Shown piece by piece: positions 18,016 through 28,821 of a stretch of 64,000 bases of DNA (position 1 is the stretch's first letter; every line of letters begins with the position of its first letter). Source of the stretch: Aliivibrio fischeri (GTDB lineage: Bacteria > Pseudomonadota > Gammaproteobacteria > Enterobacterales > Vibrionaceae); NCBI GenBank assembly GCA_038993745.2, contig CP160629.1, forward strand, positions 2,356,001 through 2,420,000, read 5' to 3'. A program made the translations under genes and the position numbers. A model generated the notes under the pieces. The model did not search any database. It was not told the DNA's origin and was given only the letters and a program-made list of their open reading frames with translations.

Positions 18016-18050
18016 AAACGGCACTCAATGCTCATGAGTGCCGTTTTTTT
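18016..18050 (+). terminator. Terminator of grcA
   Basis: AACGGCACTCA (18017-18027) pairs with TGAGTGCCGTT (18034-18044) and is followed by a T run. Confidence 0.9.
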
Positions 18051-18127
18051 ATGCCAATCACAGTAAGTATTTAACTGCTAAGGTGCTCAATTATTTACTA
18101 CGATTGATATTATTACTTTAGCCATAT

Positions 18128-18160
18128 AAAAAAGTCCCTTTGATCATTAACCAAAGAGAC
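18128..18160 (-). terminator. Terminator of thrABC
   Basis: On the minus strand GTCTCTTTG pairs with CAAAGGGAC through one G-U pair and is followed by six T residues (18128-18133), just downstream of thrC. Confidence 0.8.
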
Positions 18161-18182
18161 TCATCTATTTCAATCTTAGTGC

Positions 18183-19466
18183 TTATTGAACTTTTCTTAA
18201 TACTGCTTTAAGTGCATCAAAATCATTATCTAAATCTTCAGATAGCAATTCCATCGCATTATGCTTGGCTAATGGAGCAGGTAGCTCAATATCATTACCT
18301 AGGATATCTTCAACTACTTCTTTAAACTTAGCTGGATGTGCTGTACATAAGAAAAGGCCAGTTTCACCATCAGAGAGTTGCTCATTCAATATACGATAAG
18401 CAATGGCACCATGAGGCTCACATAGATAGCCTGCTTGATTCATCTCTTTTAATGTTTCAGCACTTTGCTCATCAGTAACTGCACCTTTACCAAGAGTTTC
18501 TAATCCCCATCCTAAACGCTGACATAGCTCTTCAATACGAGGCCAGTTATTTGGTTGACTTACATCCATTGCATTTGAAATCGTTGGGATTGTGACTTTA
18601 GGTTCCCATTGACCCGTTTCAAGATAACGAGGAACGGTATCATTAACATTCGTTGCAGCAATAAAGCGTTTTACAGGTAAGCCTAATGATTTCGCCAATA
18701 ATCCCGCAGTTAAGTTGCCAAAATTACCACTTGGCACTGAAATAACGACATCATTACGTTTTTCTTTCGGTAGTTGAGATACCGCCTCAAAATAGTAGCA
18801 AATCTGTGCCATCAAACGGCTAATATTGATTGAGTTTGCAGAGTTTAATCCAACTTCTTTACGCAGTTCTGCATCATCAAAAGACTGTTTCACTAATGCT
18901 TGGCAATCATCAAAATCACCATCAACAGCAACGGTATGGATATTCTTACCTAATGTACAAAATAACTTCTCTTGCAACGGACTGATTTTACCTTTCGGGT
19001 AAAGAATGACGACCTTAATATTGTCCATACCATAAAAAGCATGAGCAACAGCCGCACCAGTATCACCCGATGTTGCTGTTAAAATCGTAATTTGTTCATC
19101 GCTATCGGTCACAGCAGCTAAAGATTGAGCCATAAAACGGCCACCAAAATCCTTAAATGCTAATGTTGGTCCATGAAATAACTCTAACGCATAGACATCA
19201 TCTTTAACGGCTTTAATCGGTGCAGGAAATTGGAATGCATTCTCAACCATACTTCTTACAGTATCTTGAGGCAGCTCCTCTTTGATAAAAGCAGATAAAA
19301 TTTTAGTACTACGAGAAATAAAATCCTCAGCAAGAAGTGCATCAACATCATCAAACTTAGGTAATTCTGATGGAAAAAATAGTCCTTGATTACGACCTAA
19401 ACCTTGGCGAACCGCTTGGCCAAAAGAGACCTGCTCATCATTTTCTTTTATGTTATACAGCTTCAT
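18183..19466 (-). CDS. thrC: Threonine synthase
   Basis: ThrC is a PLP enzyme that converts O-phosphohomoserine to threonine, the last step of the pathway. The 427-residue protein has the PLP-lysine motif [13 protein letters not shown], the [13 protein letters not shown] phosphate-site motif and [13 protein letters not shown]. Its start overlaps the thrB stop by four bases (ATGA), typical of thrABC translational coupling. Confidence 0.97.
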   Translation of the reverse strand: MKLYNIKENDEQVSFGQAVRQGLGRNQGLFFPSELPKFDDVDALLAEDFISRSTKILSAFIKEELPQDTVRSMVENAFQFPAPIKAVKDDVYALELFHGPTLAFKDFGGRFMAQSLAAVTDSDEQITILTATSGDTGAAVAHAFYGMDNIKVVILYPKGKISPLQEKLFCTLGKNIHTVAVDGDFDDCQALVKQSFDDAELRKEVGLNSANSINISRLMAQICYYFEAVSQLPKEKRNDVVISVPSGNFGNLTAGLLAKSLGLPVKRFIAATNVNDTVPRYLETGQWEPKVTIPTISNAMDVSQPNNWPRIEELCQRLGWGLETLGKGAVTDEQSAETLKEMNQAGYLCEPHGAIAYRILNEQLSDGETGLFLCTAHPAKFKEVVEDILGNDIELPAPLAKHNAMELLSEDLDNDFDALKAVLRKVQ

Positions 19467-20419
19467 AGTTTACTTCCTGTCACTTGTGATCCTTGCTTAT
19501 CTAAACGACAAACATGAACAAATCCTTCATTATTTTGAACGTAATTTTCTTGTAGCCAACGAGATACTCTATCCGCTACATCTTTATCTTTGCATATACT
19601 AAAAAGTGTCGGGCCTGAACCTGAAATCCCTGTCGTTAATGCACCTGCTGATGCTGCGTATTCACGAGCTTTAGCAAAGTTTGGTAGCAAGCGCTCTCTA
19701 TAAGGTTCAGCCACCACGTCTTTAATCATCTTTGCTGCAAGTTCAGGTTGCTTTGAATAACAAGCATGAATAAAACCAGCAAGGTTACGACCATGTGCAA
19801 TCACATCTTGACGACGGTATTGAGAAGGTAAAATCTCACGAGCTTCAGCGGTTGATACTTTAATTCCTGGATAAGCCATAACCCAATACCATTCATCAAA
19901 GCATGGAACTTCTTGACTAATAATACCAAGCTCTTCCACCATTAACTGTAAACCACCAAGATAACATGGAGCTACATTATCATAGTGAATACCACCTGAT
20001 ATCTGCCCTTCCATTTCTCCCATTAATGCCAATAGTTCCATGTCATTTAAAGGGTTATCGTGAAATTGGTTTAATGCATCTAACGCCGCAACAATAGAAC
20101 AAGCACTAGAACCAAGGCCTGAACCAATTGGCATATTTTTCTCTAAAATCATGTGAACATTCTTTAATGCCACATTTTTTTTATTCAATTCACGAGAAAA
20201 TACACACCAACAGTCGTAAACAATATTGTCTTTCGGGTTTTCAGGTAATTTATCCACAAAGCTGCCAGCGGTAGCTAATGTAAATGCCTCACTTCCAAGT
20301 TCAACTAAAACACGATCTCCCAATAGTGTACCGTCAATAGGTGAGACTGCTGCGCCTAATACATCAAAGCCAACACTTACATTTCCTATTGATGCAGGAG
20401 CATAAACAACAACACTCAT
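19463..20419 (-). CDS. thrB: Homoserine kinase
   Basis: ThrB phosphorylates homoserine. The 318-residue GHMP-family kinase shows the ATP-binding motif [20 protein letters not shown] near residues 95-114, the N-terminal [16 protein letters not shown] motif and the C-terminal [13 protein letters not shown] motif. It follows thrA after a single base and overlaps thrC by four. Confidence 0.97.
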   Translation of the reverse strand: MSVVVYAPASIGNVSVGFDVLGAAVSPIDGTLLGDRVLVELGSEAFTLATAGSFVDKLPENPKDNIVYDCWCVFSRELNKKNVALKNVHMILEKNMPIGSGLGSSACSIVAALDALNQFHDNPLNDMELLALMGEMEGQISGGIHYDNVAPCYLGGLQLMVEELGIISQEVPCFDEWYWVMAYPGIKVSTAEAREILPSQYRRQDVIAHGRNLAGFIHACYSKQPELAAKMIKDVVAEPYRERLLPNFAKAREYAASAGALTTGISGSGPTLFSICKDKDVADRVSRWLQENYVQNNEGFVHVCRLDKQGSQVTGSKL

Positions 20420-20420
20420 T

Positions 20421-22880
20421 CTATACTCCTAATTTCCAACCAAGCGTACGCATTAAATCAGAGAACACGCCAGCAGCGGTTACTTCGGTTCCTGCGCCAT
20501 AACCACGTAATACTAATGGGATAGGTTGATAATAGCGGCTATAGAAAGCCAATGCGTTCTCGCCATCTTTAATTTTAAACATAGGATCATCGCCATCTAC
20601 AGCAACAATTCTTACTTTACATTTACCGTCTAAGATCTCACCAACATAGCGTAATACCTTGCCATCTTCTGCTGCAATAGCCGATTGCTCAGCAAAATAC
20701 GCATCCGCTTCAGGAAGTCGAGCCATAAACTCTTCAACCGTACCTGAGTCGTCAAAGCCCGGCGGTAATGCTTGTTCAACTTCTACATCATCTAGCTCAA
20801 TTTCTAATCCAGACTCACGAGCTAGAATTAATAATTTACGAGCAACATCCATACCTGAAAGATCATCTCGAGGATCTGGTTCTGTAAAGCCATTCTCTTT
20901 CGCTACGTTTGTTGCTTCGCTTAATGACATTCCTTCATCTAACTTACCAAAGATATAAGAAAGAGAGCCAGACAAGATGCCGTTGAACTTTTCAAGCTCA
21001 TCACCTGCTGCAATCAAGTTCTGTAAGTTTTCGATAACAGGTAAGCCAGCACCAACCGTTGTTTCATACATAAATTTACGACGAGTACCACGAGCAGCAT
21101 TACGTAACTGGTGGTAATAAGCCATTGAATCCGTATTGGCTTTCTTATTTGGTGTAATAACGTGAAAACCAGCTGATAGGAAATCAACGTATTGAGCAGC
21201 GATACCATGGTCAGACGTACAATCAACAATAACTGGGTTAATAATATGGTTACGTTGAACCAAAGCAATTAAACGAGCTAAGCTGAACTCCTCAGAGGTA
21301 TTGCTCATGCGTTCACGCCAATCTTCTAGCGGAATGCCTTTACTATCCAGTAGTAATCCTCGGCTATTTGCCAAGCCACATACTCGAATTTCAATGCCTT
21401 TCTCTGCCAATTTTGGTTGCTGGCGTTTGATTTGATCAACTAATTCACCACCAACACCACCAACACCAACAACAAATACATCTAAGAAATGTTTACTATT
21501 GAATAGGTTTTCATGACATGCTTTTATCGACTCAGATACTTTATCTTCAGGAATAACAGCAGAAATCGCACGCTCAGAAGATCCTTGCGCAATGGCAATA
21601 ATATTCACATTAACTTCAGTAAGAGAAGTAAAGAATTGAGATGCGACGCCTTTCGATGTACGCATGCCATCGCCAACCAAAGTAACAATGGCAACATTAT
21701 CTGTAAACTCAACCGGCTCTAATAAGCCATCTTTAAGTTCTAATTCAAACGCTTCTCTTAGTACTTGCTCTGCCTTGCATTTGTCTTCAGCTTCAATACA
21801 GAAACTTATACTGTACTCTGATGAGGATTGAGTAATAAGAACAATTGAGATCCCTGTTGCCGACATAGCACCAAATACACGGCTTGCCATACCAACCATG
21901 CCTTTCATACCCGGCCCACTAACATTAACCATGGTTAAATTATTGAGTGTAGTGATGCCTTTAATCGCCAGATTATCTTCACCGGTATCTTGACCGATTA
22001 GAGTCCCTGCACCTTGAGGGTTAAAGCTATTTTTTATTAGACAAGGAATGTGGAATTGAGCAATAGGAGCGATGGTTTTCGGGTGAAGAACGGAAGCACC
22101 AAAGTAAGAGAGCTCCATAGCTTCTTGATAACTTAATGATTTTAATAGACGAGCATCATCAACTAAACGTGGGTCACAATTATAAACACCATCTACATCA
22201 GTCCAAATTTCACAACATTCAGCTCGTAAACATGCTGCAAGTACTGCTGCTGAATAATCAGAACCATTACGGCCAAGAGTTACCAACTCTCCTTTCGCAT
22301 TACCAGCAGTAAAGCCAGGCATAATATTTACATGACCTTGCGGCAATGGTTCATTCTTAAAGTTTAATGTTGATACATCAACATCTACCGCACCTTCAAG
22401 GTAATCGCCTTTCGCATATAAATACTTAACAGGATCAATTAAGCTTGCTGGTTGACCTTTTGCTTCTAATACGGCTTTCATCATGACAATAGAAATGCGT
22501 TCACCTTTACTGATGATTTTTGCATATACATTATCAGGACACATACCAAGCAAGGTGATCCCATGAGCATATTGACGTAATTGAGAAATAGAATCTTTCA
22601 GCTTATTTTCAAGTAATTTAAGATCAACTTGTGGAAGGGTGTTAGAAATACCACTAAATAATTGAGTAAAAACAGATTCTAGTTCTGAGATTTGTAATTC
22701 TGCTTCACCATTGGTAAGAAGATTATCAACCACTGAAACTAATTTATTTGTTACTTTTCCAGGCGCTGATAATACGACAGAAACTTCTTGTTGCTGTGCA
22801 TTATTAGCAATAATGTCTGCGGCACGTAAAAAACGATCTGAATCAGCTAATGACGAACCACCAAATTTTAATACTCGCAT
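20421..22880 (-). CDS. thrA: Bifunctional aspartokinase I / homoserine dehydrogenase I
   Basis: This 819-residue fusion enzyme carries out the first and third steps of threonine synthesis. The aspartokinase half (about 1-295) begins [15 protein letters not shown] and contains [12 protein letters not shown]; two ACT-type regulatory segments follow (about 310-460; [17 protein letters not shown]). The homoserine dehydrogenase half (about 465-819) has [14 protein letters not shown], the ITPNKKAN motif and [20 protein letters not shown]. Its length equals E. coli ThrA (820), which threonine inhibits. A thrL leader lies upstream. Confidence 0.97.
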   Translation of the reverse strand: MRVLKFGGSSLADSDRFLRAADIIANNAQQQEVSVVLSAPGKVTNKLVSVVDNLLTNGEAELQISELESVFTQLFSGISNTLPQVDLKLLENKLKDSISQLRQYAHGITLLGMCPDNVYAKIISKGERISIVMMKAVLEAKGQPASLIDPVKYLYAKGDYLEGAVDVDVSTLNFKNEPLPQGHVNIMPGFTAGNAKGELVTLGRNGSDYSAAVLAACLRAECCEIWTDVDGVYNCDPRLVDDARLLKSLSYQEAMELSYFGASVLHPKTIAPIAQFHIPCLIKNSFNPQGAGTLIGQDTGEDNLAIKGITTLNNLTMVNVSGPGMKGMVGMASRVFGAMSATGISIVLITQSSSEYSISFCIEAEDKCKAEQVLREAFELELKDGLLEPVEFTDNVAIVTLVGDGMRTSKGVASQFFTSLTEVNVNIIAIAQGSSERAISAVIPEDKVSESIKACHENLFNSKHFLDVFVVGVGGVGGELVDQIKRQQPKLAEKGIEIRVCGLANSRGLLLDSKGIPLEDWRERMSNTSEEFSLARLIALVQRNHIINPVIVDCTSDHGIAAQYVDFLSAGFHVITPNKKANTDSMAYYHQLRNAARGTRRKFMYETTVGAGLPVIENLQNLIAAGDELEKFNGILSGSLSYIFGKLDEGMSLSEATNVAKENGFTEPDPRDDLSGMDVARKLLILARESGLEIELDDVEVEQALPPGFDDSGTVEEFMARLPEADAYFAEQSAIAAEDGKVLRYVGEILDGKCKVRIVAVDGDDPMFKIKDGENALAFYSRYYQPIPLVLRGYGAGTEVTAAGVFSDLMRTLGWKLGV

Positions 22881-22995
22881 TTCTTCCTCCCTAAAAACGA
22901 GTGCTACTGCAATATCCTTACTGCATAACTAACATCATCATAACCTTTTCATTTGATAATAAAAGAATGCAATTAAGAATTAGTAACAAATTTGC

Positions 22996-23033
22996 AAAAA
23001 AAAAGCCTGCTCTGGTAATCAGAGCAGGCTTTT
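22996..23033 (-). terminator. Attenuator terminator of the thr operon
   Basis: A thirteen-base perfect stem, AAAAGCCTGCTCT (23001-23013) with AGAGCAGGCTTTT (23021-23033), is followed on the minus strand by nine T residues. It lies between the thrL leader peptide and thrA, so it should act as the attenuator. Confidence 0.92.
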
Positions 23034-23050
23034 TCATATACTTATACGTA

Positions 23051-23119
23051 TCAGCCCACCCCAGCAACCATGGTGCCGGTAATTGTTGTGGTAATAATCA
23101 TAGAGCTGATAATAAACAT
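23051..23119 (-). CDS. thrL: thr operon leader peptide
   Basis: This 22-codon reading frame just upstream of the attenuator contains a run of threonine and isoleucine codons (IITTTITGT, five Thr and six Ile in the whole peptide). That is the hallmark of the thr leader: scarcity of charged tRNA-Thr or tRNA-Ile stalls the ribosome and prevents terminator formation. The start is ATG at 23119 and the stop TGA at 23051-23053. A possible promoter (TTGACT at 23181-23186, GTAAAT at 23158-23163, 17-base spacer) lies upstream. The peptide differs from E. coli ThrL but keeps the logic. Confidence 0.88.
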   Translation of the reverse strand: MFIISSMIITTTITGTMVAGVG

Positions 23120-23281
23120 ATAATAAATTCTAAAGTAAATTGTTTGTCTTATGTAACATTTACCTTACTTAGAGCTAATAAGTCAATGAAAAGTTTATTT
23201 ATTTACTCAATAAAATATACAAACTAATCACCAAGACCTTGAATAATAAAAACAAATATTTTATTTATTTATAAAATTTAT

Positions 23282-23758
23282 TTAAATTAATAACTCTTTA
23301 CTCATTAATAACCCATTGAGATCTGCATAAATATAATCTCCTGGAGAAATCATTTTTCCATTAATAGTGAGAGAAACTTGTTGCTCTCCTGCGCCTCTCT
23401 TCTCTGTTTTAAAAGGTGAGGTGCCTAGTGCCTTTAGGCCTAATGGCATGGTTTGTATTGCACCGACATCACGTACAACACCGTAAACAATCACTCCTTC
23501 CCATTGATTTTCAACAGCTAAGGTAGCAACTTGATCACCAAGTAACGCTTTTTGACGCGATCCATTTCCATCTATGAATAATACTTTGCCCTTTCCATTC
23601 TGCTGGAGTACTTCTCTAACCAAAGAATTATCTTTATAACAACGAACCGTTACAATCTCGCCATAAAAACACGCCTTCCCGCCAAAGTTTTTAAAATCGA
23701 TATCAACTAACTGCACTTTATCTTCAAACTGATCACAAATATCAGGTAATAAATCCAT
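23282..23758 (-). CDS. RraA-family protein (regulator of RNase E activity A-like)
   Basis: This 158-residue protein belongs to the RraA/MenG-like fold family. It matches E. coli RraA in pattern: [41 protein letters not shown] near the N-terminus, then [12 protein letters not shown] and the late [14 protein letters not shown]. RraA inhibits RNase E; other members are 4-hydroxy-4-methyl-2-oxoglutarate aldolases, so the exact role is not settled. The frame is open to 23803, but the ATG at 23758 has AAGGAGA eight bases upstream and aligns with the family start. Several vibrios carry two RraA homologues; I cannot tell which this is. Confidence 0.82.
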   Translation of the reverse strand: MDLLPDICDQFEDKVQLVDIDFKNFGGKACFYGEIVTVRCYKDNSLVREVLQQNGKGKVLFIDGNGSRQKALLGDQVATLAVENQWEGVIVYGVVRDVGAIQTMPLGLKALGTSPFKTEKRGAGEQQVSLTINGKMISPGDYIYADLNGLLMSKELLI

Positions 23759-23901
23759 TTTATGTTCTCCTTGTTTGTAAAATCGACTATACAATAACAA
23801 CATTTTTCAAATTACTTAGTTAGTATTCGCATAGATATTTACAATTTCAATATAGATATGTTGCCTTATTTATTACTACACTCTATTGTTATCGGTTGCT
23901 A

Positions 23902-23915
23902 TTGATATAAATCAA
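23902..23915 (+). promoter_or_regulatory. Perfect FNR-type box upstream of arcA
   Basis: TTGATATAAATCAA matches TTGAT-N4-ATCAA exactly. It lies about 300 bases upstream of arcA in the 448-base gap between rraA-like and arcA. E. coli arcA is induced anaerobically by FNR from a distal promoter, so a similar arrangement is likely. Confidence 0.65.
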
Positions 23916-24023
23916 TAAAATGTATGGAAATAAAAATCGCTTATTGTTAGAGTGGTGTTAAAGGATTAAAATCCTGCTTCTAATGGAGTTTCAGTAAGTA
24001 GCTCACTAAATTAGAGCTTTATC

Positions 24024-24051
24024 TTGTTATTGACTTTATATTCAATAACAA
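24024..24051 (+). promoter_or_regulatory. Perfect hairpin in the arcA leader region
   Basis: TTGTTATTGA (24024-24033) and TCAATAACAA (24042-24051) are perfect ten-base arms around an eight-base AT loop. No T run follows. It may be an operator or a 5'-UTR stem; the rest of the gap shows nothing I recognise. Confidence 0.45.
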
Positions 24052-24206
24052 CCACCAAGGATGGCGTACCGTTTAGGTTTGAATTCTTCTATATTACTTT
24101 TTATTAACTATTGAAGAATCTATTTTCCTATTTGTAAATTTTTTATTATAGAATTAAAATTTGTTAATTCTACTTTTGACTTTAACCAGTTAGTTAGGTA
24201 CCGCCC

Positions 24207-24926
24207 ATGCAAACCCCACAGATCCTAATCGTTGAAGATGAACACGTAACTCGTAATACGTTAAAAAGCATTTTTGAAGCTGAAGGCTACAATGTTTTTG
24301 AAGCTAGCGATGGCGAAGAAATGCATAAAGTGCTTTCTGAACAGCAGCTTAATCTTGTGATTATGGATATTAACCTGCCAGGTAAAAATGGCCTTCTTCT
24401 TGCTCGCGAACTTCGTGAACGAGGCGATATGGCATTAATGTTCCTAACAGGCCGTGATAATGAAGTTGATAAGATTTTAGGTTTAGAAATTGGCGCTGAT
24501 GATTACATCACAAAACCATTCAACCCACGTGAACTGACTATTCGTGCACGTAACTTATTAACTCGTTCAATGAACCAAAACACAGTTGTTGAAGATAAGA
24601 AAATGGTTGAGCGCTATGTGTTCAACGGTTGGACTGTAGAAATCAACAGCCGTTCTCTTGTTAGCCCAAGCGGTGAGAGCTACAAGCTTCCACGTTCTGA
24701 ATTCCGTGCTCTGCTTCACTTCTGTGAAAACCCAGGCAAAATCCAGACTCGTGCAGATCTACTGAAAAAAATGACTGGTCGTGAGCTTAAGCCACACGAT
24801 CGTACAGTAGACGTAACTATCCGTCGCATCCGTAAGCACTTTGAATCTGTAACTGATACTCCAGAGATCATCGCTACAATTCACGGTGAAGGCTACCGCT
24901 TCTGTGGTGACCTAGAAGAGCTATAA
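24207..24926 (+). CDS. arcA: Aerobic respiration control response regulator ArcA
   Basis: ArcA is the DNA-binding regulator of the Arc two-component system, repressing respiratory genes when oxygen is low. The 239-residue protein has an N-terminal receiver with the acidic pair E10-D11, phosphoacceptor D54 in VIMDINLPG and the conserved K in [11 protein letters not shown], and an OmpR-type winged helix at the C-terminus ([25 protein letters not shown]). Unlike E. coli, where arcA and arcB are far apart, here arcB lies about 0.5 kb away on the opposite strand. Confidence 0.97.
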   Translation: MQTPQILIVEDEHVTRNTLKSIFEAEGYNVFEASDGEEMHKVLSEQQLNLVIMDINLPGKNGLLLARELRERGDMALMFLTGRDNEVDKILGLEIGADDYITKPFNPRELTIRARNLLTRSMNQNTVVEDKKMVERYVFNGWTVEINSRSLVSPSGESYKLPRSEFRALLHFCENPGKIQTRADLLKKMTGRELKPHDRTVDVTIRRIRKHFESVTDTPEIIATIHGEGYRFCGDLEEL

Positions 24927-24952
24927 GAATCTCTTCTATCTGACTTTAAATA

Positions 24953-24987
24953 AAATGCCCAGCTATCACTAGCTGGGCATTTTTTTA
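24953..24987. terminator. Terminator of arcA
   Basis: AAATGCCCAGCT (24953-24964) pairs with AGCTGGGCATTT (24971-24982) and a T run follows on the plus strand. Confidence 0.92.
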
Positions 24988-25003
24988 TCTATATAGCATA
25001 GTA

Positions 25004-25450
25004 TTAATATACTGTATCAACACTCACGTTGGTTTCAATAATCCACTCACCACTTGCTTTAATTGCAATATCTACTTTTTTGCTTGCGTCTAAGGTGTGG
25101 AATGTCTGGCCTGCCACTTCCCAATTATGATTATCTTGAACTCGTACTTCATATTCCTCTTCGGTTACTTCCCAAGAGTCGTCACCTTGACGTAGTTCAA
25201 CACGTTCAATATTCAATTCAGGTGCTATGACTTGTTTTGAGCTCAAACCTAATGCAAAGTTAACTTTACTCTCATCACTATCTTCACCAATAGTTGGCAT
25301 TTGATCTATCCAAATGGCTGAATTCAATTCAATTTTGGCATTCATCATTTCAATTTTATTATCTTGTTTCCAATCCGCTTCTGATTGATTCGTCATTTGA
25401 CAACCAGATAAAGCTGTTATTAGTGTTGCGGCAAATAGTACCTTCTTCAT
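25004..25450 (-). CDS. Hypothetical lipoprotein encoded after arcB
   Basis: I do not recognise this 148-residue protein. It starts with a lipoprotein signal, MKKVLFAATLITALSGCQM, with lipobox LSGC and lipidated Cys17. Residue 18 is Q rather than D, so outer-membrane sorting is expected. The mature part is acidic and rich in beta-like segments (AKIELNSAIWIDQMP, LNIERVELRQGDDSWEV, KKVDIAIKASGEWIIETNVSV). It follows arcB by eight bases on the same strand and is probably co-transcribed with it. No catalytic motif is visible. Confidence 0.8.
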   Translation of the reverse strand: MKKVLFAATLITALSGCQMTNQSEADWKQDNKIEMMNAKIELNSAIWIDQMPTIGEDSDESKVNFALGLSSKQVIAPELNIERVELRQGDDSWEVTEEEYEVRVQDNHNWEVAGQTFHTLDASKKVDIAIKASGEWIIETNVSVDTVY

Positions 25451-25458
25451 ATTATTCC

Positions 25459-27825
25459 TTACTTATCTTGCTGCTCTAACCAGCTTTTTAAAATTTGAAT
25501 ATCATGTTCGTATTCATTTTTGATTTCTTCAACCCAATCATCAATATTTTCCCACCACGCAGGTAAATCTGGTGATTGTGCTTTCTGTGCGACTTGTTGA
25601 ATATGTTTTAACCCAATCGAGCCTGCTGCACCTTTCATTTTATGCGTTTCAAACACAATGCCATCTTGGTCTCTGGCCGTCATGTTTGTATCAAGTATTT
25701 GAATGTATTCTTTCATACTTTTTTCAAACATTTCGATATTTGCATAAATAGGTTTTGTTCCTACTATCTCAATATAAGACTCTAACATTTCTAGATCGAG
25801 TAAACATTCAATTAGCTGATCATTTTCAGTAGGTTCAGAAGATGCTTCTTGTTCTTGTGGTACGCTTGGAATATCTGTCTTCTTCTCTGACATTGAAAAT
25901 TGCTCAAGTACCTCGGTTAACGCTTTAACACTCAGTGGTTTACTTAACGCTTCATCCATTCCATTTTTAAAATACTCATCTTTTTCTTTAAGTAAATTAG
26001 CCGTTAATGCAATTAATGGCGGTAAATTATCAAACTTATCACGTAATGTTTTAGCAACATCAAACCCTGTCATATCAGGCAATTGAATATCTAAAAGCGC
26101 TAGATCATACTTAGTTGGATCAAATTGCTTTATCGCATCTTCACCACACATTGCAACATCAACGGTATGACCTAAGCTTTCTAATAAAGAACACGCTACC
26201 GTGACGTTTAACTCAATATCTTCAAGCATAAAAATGCGTAATGACTTTGAGCTTTTTGTCTCAGGCATTGCCTCTTCTTCTTCTACATGATCAACTAATG
26301 GAACATTAATTGTCACTATAAAAGTACTACCAAAATCGACTTCACTCGTAACCGTGATATCACCACCCATTAAATTTATCAGCTCTTTTGATACCGCTAG
26401 CCCAATCCCGGTCCCTACAGCATGTAAGTTATCCTTGCCTTGCTTAACTTGATAATACATTGCAAAAACATTTTCTAACTCTTCTTCAGGAATACCGATT
26501 CCGGTGTCTTCTATCTCAAAGGTTATCTCTGCGCTATCCTGATGTATGTCCGCACTCACAGACATAACAACCCCACCTTCTTTGGTAAATTTGGTGGCAT
26601 TACCAACAAGGTTCCATAACACCTGTCTTAATCGAGTGCTATCTACACTGATATGAGGAGGTAAGTCGGTCAAGCGCTCAAGATCAAAACGTAACCCTTT
26701 TTGTTCAGCCATAAGCCCCGAAATGTTTTCCATTTCAGTGACAAAACTAATGAAATCTAGCGGTTTAGGGAAAAGCTCTAATTTGCGGCGATCGAACTTA
26801 TCCATATCGATAATATCGTTAAAAATATTGCCTAATGTAATGGCACTGACATTAATGGTTCTCATGTAATTATGTTGTTCATCATCTAAACGAGAGTCCA
26901 ACAACATTCGGCTTAAACCGACAATACCATTTAATGGCGTACGTAATTCATGACTGATGGTTGAAATAAAGGTCGTTTTATCACGGCTCGCTTTTTGTAA
27001 TGCATCTTCATATTCTTTACGTTCAGTAATATTTCGTCCAAAACCAACCAAGCCTAAACGACGACCATCTTTGCTATAAAATGGAATTTTACTCAATTCA
27101 AAACACGCTTTACGACCATCAGGGTAATCAAGCCATTGTTCATAGGTTAATGCTTGGTTTTCTTGTAAAACTTGCCTATCCGTATCAATAACTTTTGCAG
27201 CAACTTCGGCATCGTATACATCTTTAGGAGAGAGACCAATCAGCTCTTTTTCTAACTTGCCAGTCAGCTGCTCCATAGCTTTATTACAACCAGAGAATAG
27301 ACCAAGATCGTTTCGGTAATAAATAATATCGGGAGAGGTATCTAAGTAAGATCGTAATAATGCGGTTTGTTCTGCTAATTCTAATTGTGCTTTCTCACGT
27401 TGGAATACTTCATTTTCGAGATCTTCCATCGCTTCTTGTCGTGCTTCTTCTGCTTTTTCACGTTCTTCAATTTCTTGATTTAGCTTTTTAACATTTCCTT
27501 TAAGCTTTTTATTTAAATCAAGATCTCGAGTACGCATCTCTTCAAGCTTACTCACCAATTTAGATAATCGTTGACGAGAATCTTCTAAATGTTCAACCAC
27601 TACAGATAAAAAGAACACTGCCCAAGGCGTGATCAATAAACCAAAGAATACAGAACGAATAATATCAAGATCATTCACTTCACCGCTCAGAACAAGCGTC
27701 ACACCAACCTGAACAATGACGGCGAGTGCAACTAAGGCAATGGCAAGTAATAGACTAAAACGGACAATGCCGAGCCTTACCATAAGATCGACATAAAATT
27801 GCGCGAGAATTTTTAACTGCTTCAT
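25459..27825 (-). CDS. arcB: Aerobic respiration control hybrid sensor kinase ArcB
   Basis: ArcB senses the quinone redox state and phosphorylates ArcA. The 788-residue protein has two membrane segments (about 21-45 and 57-77), a linker coiled coil and a PAS domain with cysteines corresponding to E. coli C180 (FSGCNKAM) and C241 (GRKACFEL). A histidine kinase follows with H292 in SHELRTPLNG and N-, G1- and G2-box motifs, then a receiver with D579 in LLDIQLPDM, and a C-terminal Hpt domain with H728 in ETHKMKGAAGS. The frame starts two codons upstream, but MKQLKILAQFY aligns with E. coli. Confidence 0.96.
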   Translation of the reverse strand: MKQLKILAQFYVDLMVRLGIVRFSLLLAIALVALAVIVQVGVTLVLSGEVNDLDIIRSVFFGLLITPWAVFFLSVVVEHLEDSRQRLSKLVSKLEEMRTRDLDLNKKLKGNVKKLNQEIEEREKAEEARQEAMEDLENEVFQREKAQLELAEQTALLRSYLDTSPDIIYYRNDLGLFSGCNKAMEQLTGKLEKELIGLSPKDVYDAEVAAKVIDTDRQVLQENQALTYEQWLDYPDGRKACFELSKIPFYSKDGRRLGLVGFGRNITERKEYEDALQKASRDKTTFISTISHELRTPLNGIVGLSRMLLDSRLDDEQHNYMRTINVSAITLGNIFNDIIDMDKFDRRKLELFPKPLDFISFVTEMENISGLMAEQKGLRFDLERLTDLPPHISVDSTRLRQVLWNLVGNATKFTKEGGVVMSVSADIHQDSAEITFEIEDTGIGIPEEELENVFAMYYQVKQGKDNLHAVGTGIGLAVSKELINLMGGDITVTSEVDFGSTFIVTINVPLVDHVEEEEAMPETKSSKSLRIFMLEDIELNVTVACSLLESLGHTVDVAMCGEDAIKQFDPTKYDLALLDIQLPDMTGFDVAKTLRDKFDNLPPLIALTANLLKEKDEYFKNGMDEALSKPLSVKALTEVLEQFSMSEKKTDIPSVPQEQEASSEPTENDQLIECLLDLEMLESYIEIVGTKPIYANIEMFEKSMKEYIQILDTNMTARDQDGIVFETHKMKGAAGSIGLKHIQQVAQKAQSPDLPAWWENIDDWVEEIKNEYEHDIQILKSWLEQQDK

Positions 27826-27879
27826 AAACATACCCTGATAATATTCACATAAATAATATCAGGGTTAGATGCATTTGAG

Positions 27880-28821
27880 TTATTTTTTCAGCACTGGAGC
27901 AGTATATTTGAAAGGTTGATCAATCAATGAACCTTGAGGACCACTATTATTTAATGCCATACCAACATTGGTTAATCCTAACCATCTTGGTTCACACCAC
28001 AATGGCGATAATAGTGTTGGTTGACGCGCGGTTGCTGACACTCGGTGATAAACCACTTCAGGTGGCGTTAAACGAATAAGCTCACAAGCAATATCAACAT
28101 ATTCATCCATTTCTGGCGCATCGAGCTTGCCTGCACGCCATGCTTTCGCCATTGTACTACCTTCAACGATATGCAAAGGGTGCAATTTAATACCATCAGT
28201 TCCTGTCGCTAATACTTTATCTAACGTTTGACGGTTATCATCTCTAGTATCACCAGGTAATCCAATAATTAAATGCGTACAAACTTTAATACCTAAAGAG
28301 CGAGCTTTACGAGTAATGGCATCATAACAAGCAAAATCATGTCCACGGTTAATACGTTTCAATGTTTTATCATTCGCGGTTTGTAGGCCTAACTCCAACC
28401 ATACTTCATAGCCATCATCGACATAACCTTTGAGTAAATCTAATACCGCATCAGGAACACAATCAGGACGAGTACCAACACAAAGCCCGACAATATTGGC
28501 AGCTTTTAATGCCTCTTCGTACATATTTTTTAAAACTTGCACTTCAGCAAAAGTACTCGTGTAAGCTTGAAAATAAGCCAAATACTTTTTCGCACGCTGA
28601 ACTTCACCCGCTCTATCGGTCAATTGATCATGAATCGATTTAAATTGTTCTTGTTCGTCAGCAAATGAAGCTACATTACAAAATGTACAGCCACCTTTAC
28701 CTATTGTTCCATCTCGATTCGGGCAGCTAAATCCACCGTGCAACGTCAGTTTATGTACTTTTTCGCCATATCTGCGTTGTAAATCTTGTCCAAAAGTATT
28801 TGCTAATTCGTGAAGTTGCAT
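27880..28821 (-). CDS. yhcC: Radical SAM protein YhcC (TIGR01212 family)
   Basis: This 313-residue radical SAM protein matches E. coli YhcC. The cluster-binding CxxxCxxC variant is visible in SCPNRDGTIGKGGCTFCNVASF, followed by LAYFQAYTSTFAEVQVL, GLCVGTRPDCVPD, LELGLQTAND and HLIIGLPGDTRDD. Its substrate is not known. The frame begins nine codons earlier, but the ATG at 28821 (MQLHELANTFG) aligns with E. coli. It sits upstream of arcB on the same strand with 54 bases between, the E. coli order. Confidence 0.9.
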   Translation of the reverse strand: MQLHELANTFGQDLQRRYGEKVHKLTLHGGFSCPNRDGTIGKGGCTFCNVASFADEQEQFKSIHDQLTDRAGEVQRAKKYLAYFQAYTSTFAEVQVLKNMYEEALKAANIVGLCVGTRPDCVPDAVLDLLKGYVDDGYEVWLELGLQTANDKTLKRINRGHDFACYDAITRKARSLGIKVCTHLIIGLPGDTRDDNRQTLDKVLATGTDGIKLHPLHIVEGSTMAKAWRAGKLDAPEMDEYVDIACELIRLTPPEVVYHRVSATARQPTLLSPLWCEPRWLGLTNVGMALNNSGPQGSLIDQPFKYTAPVLKK

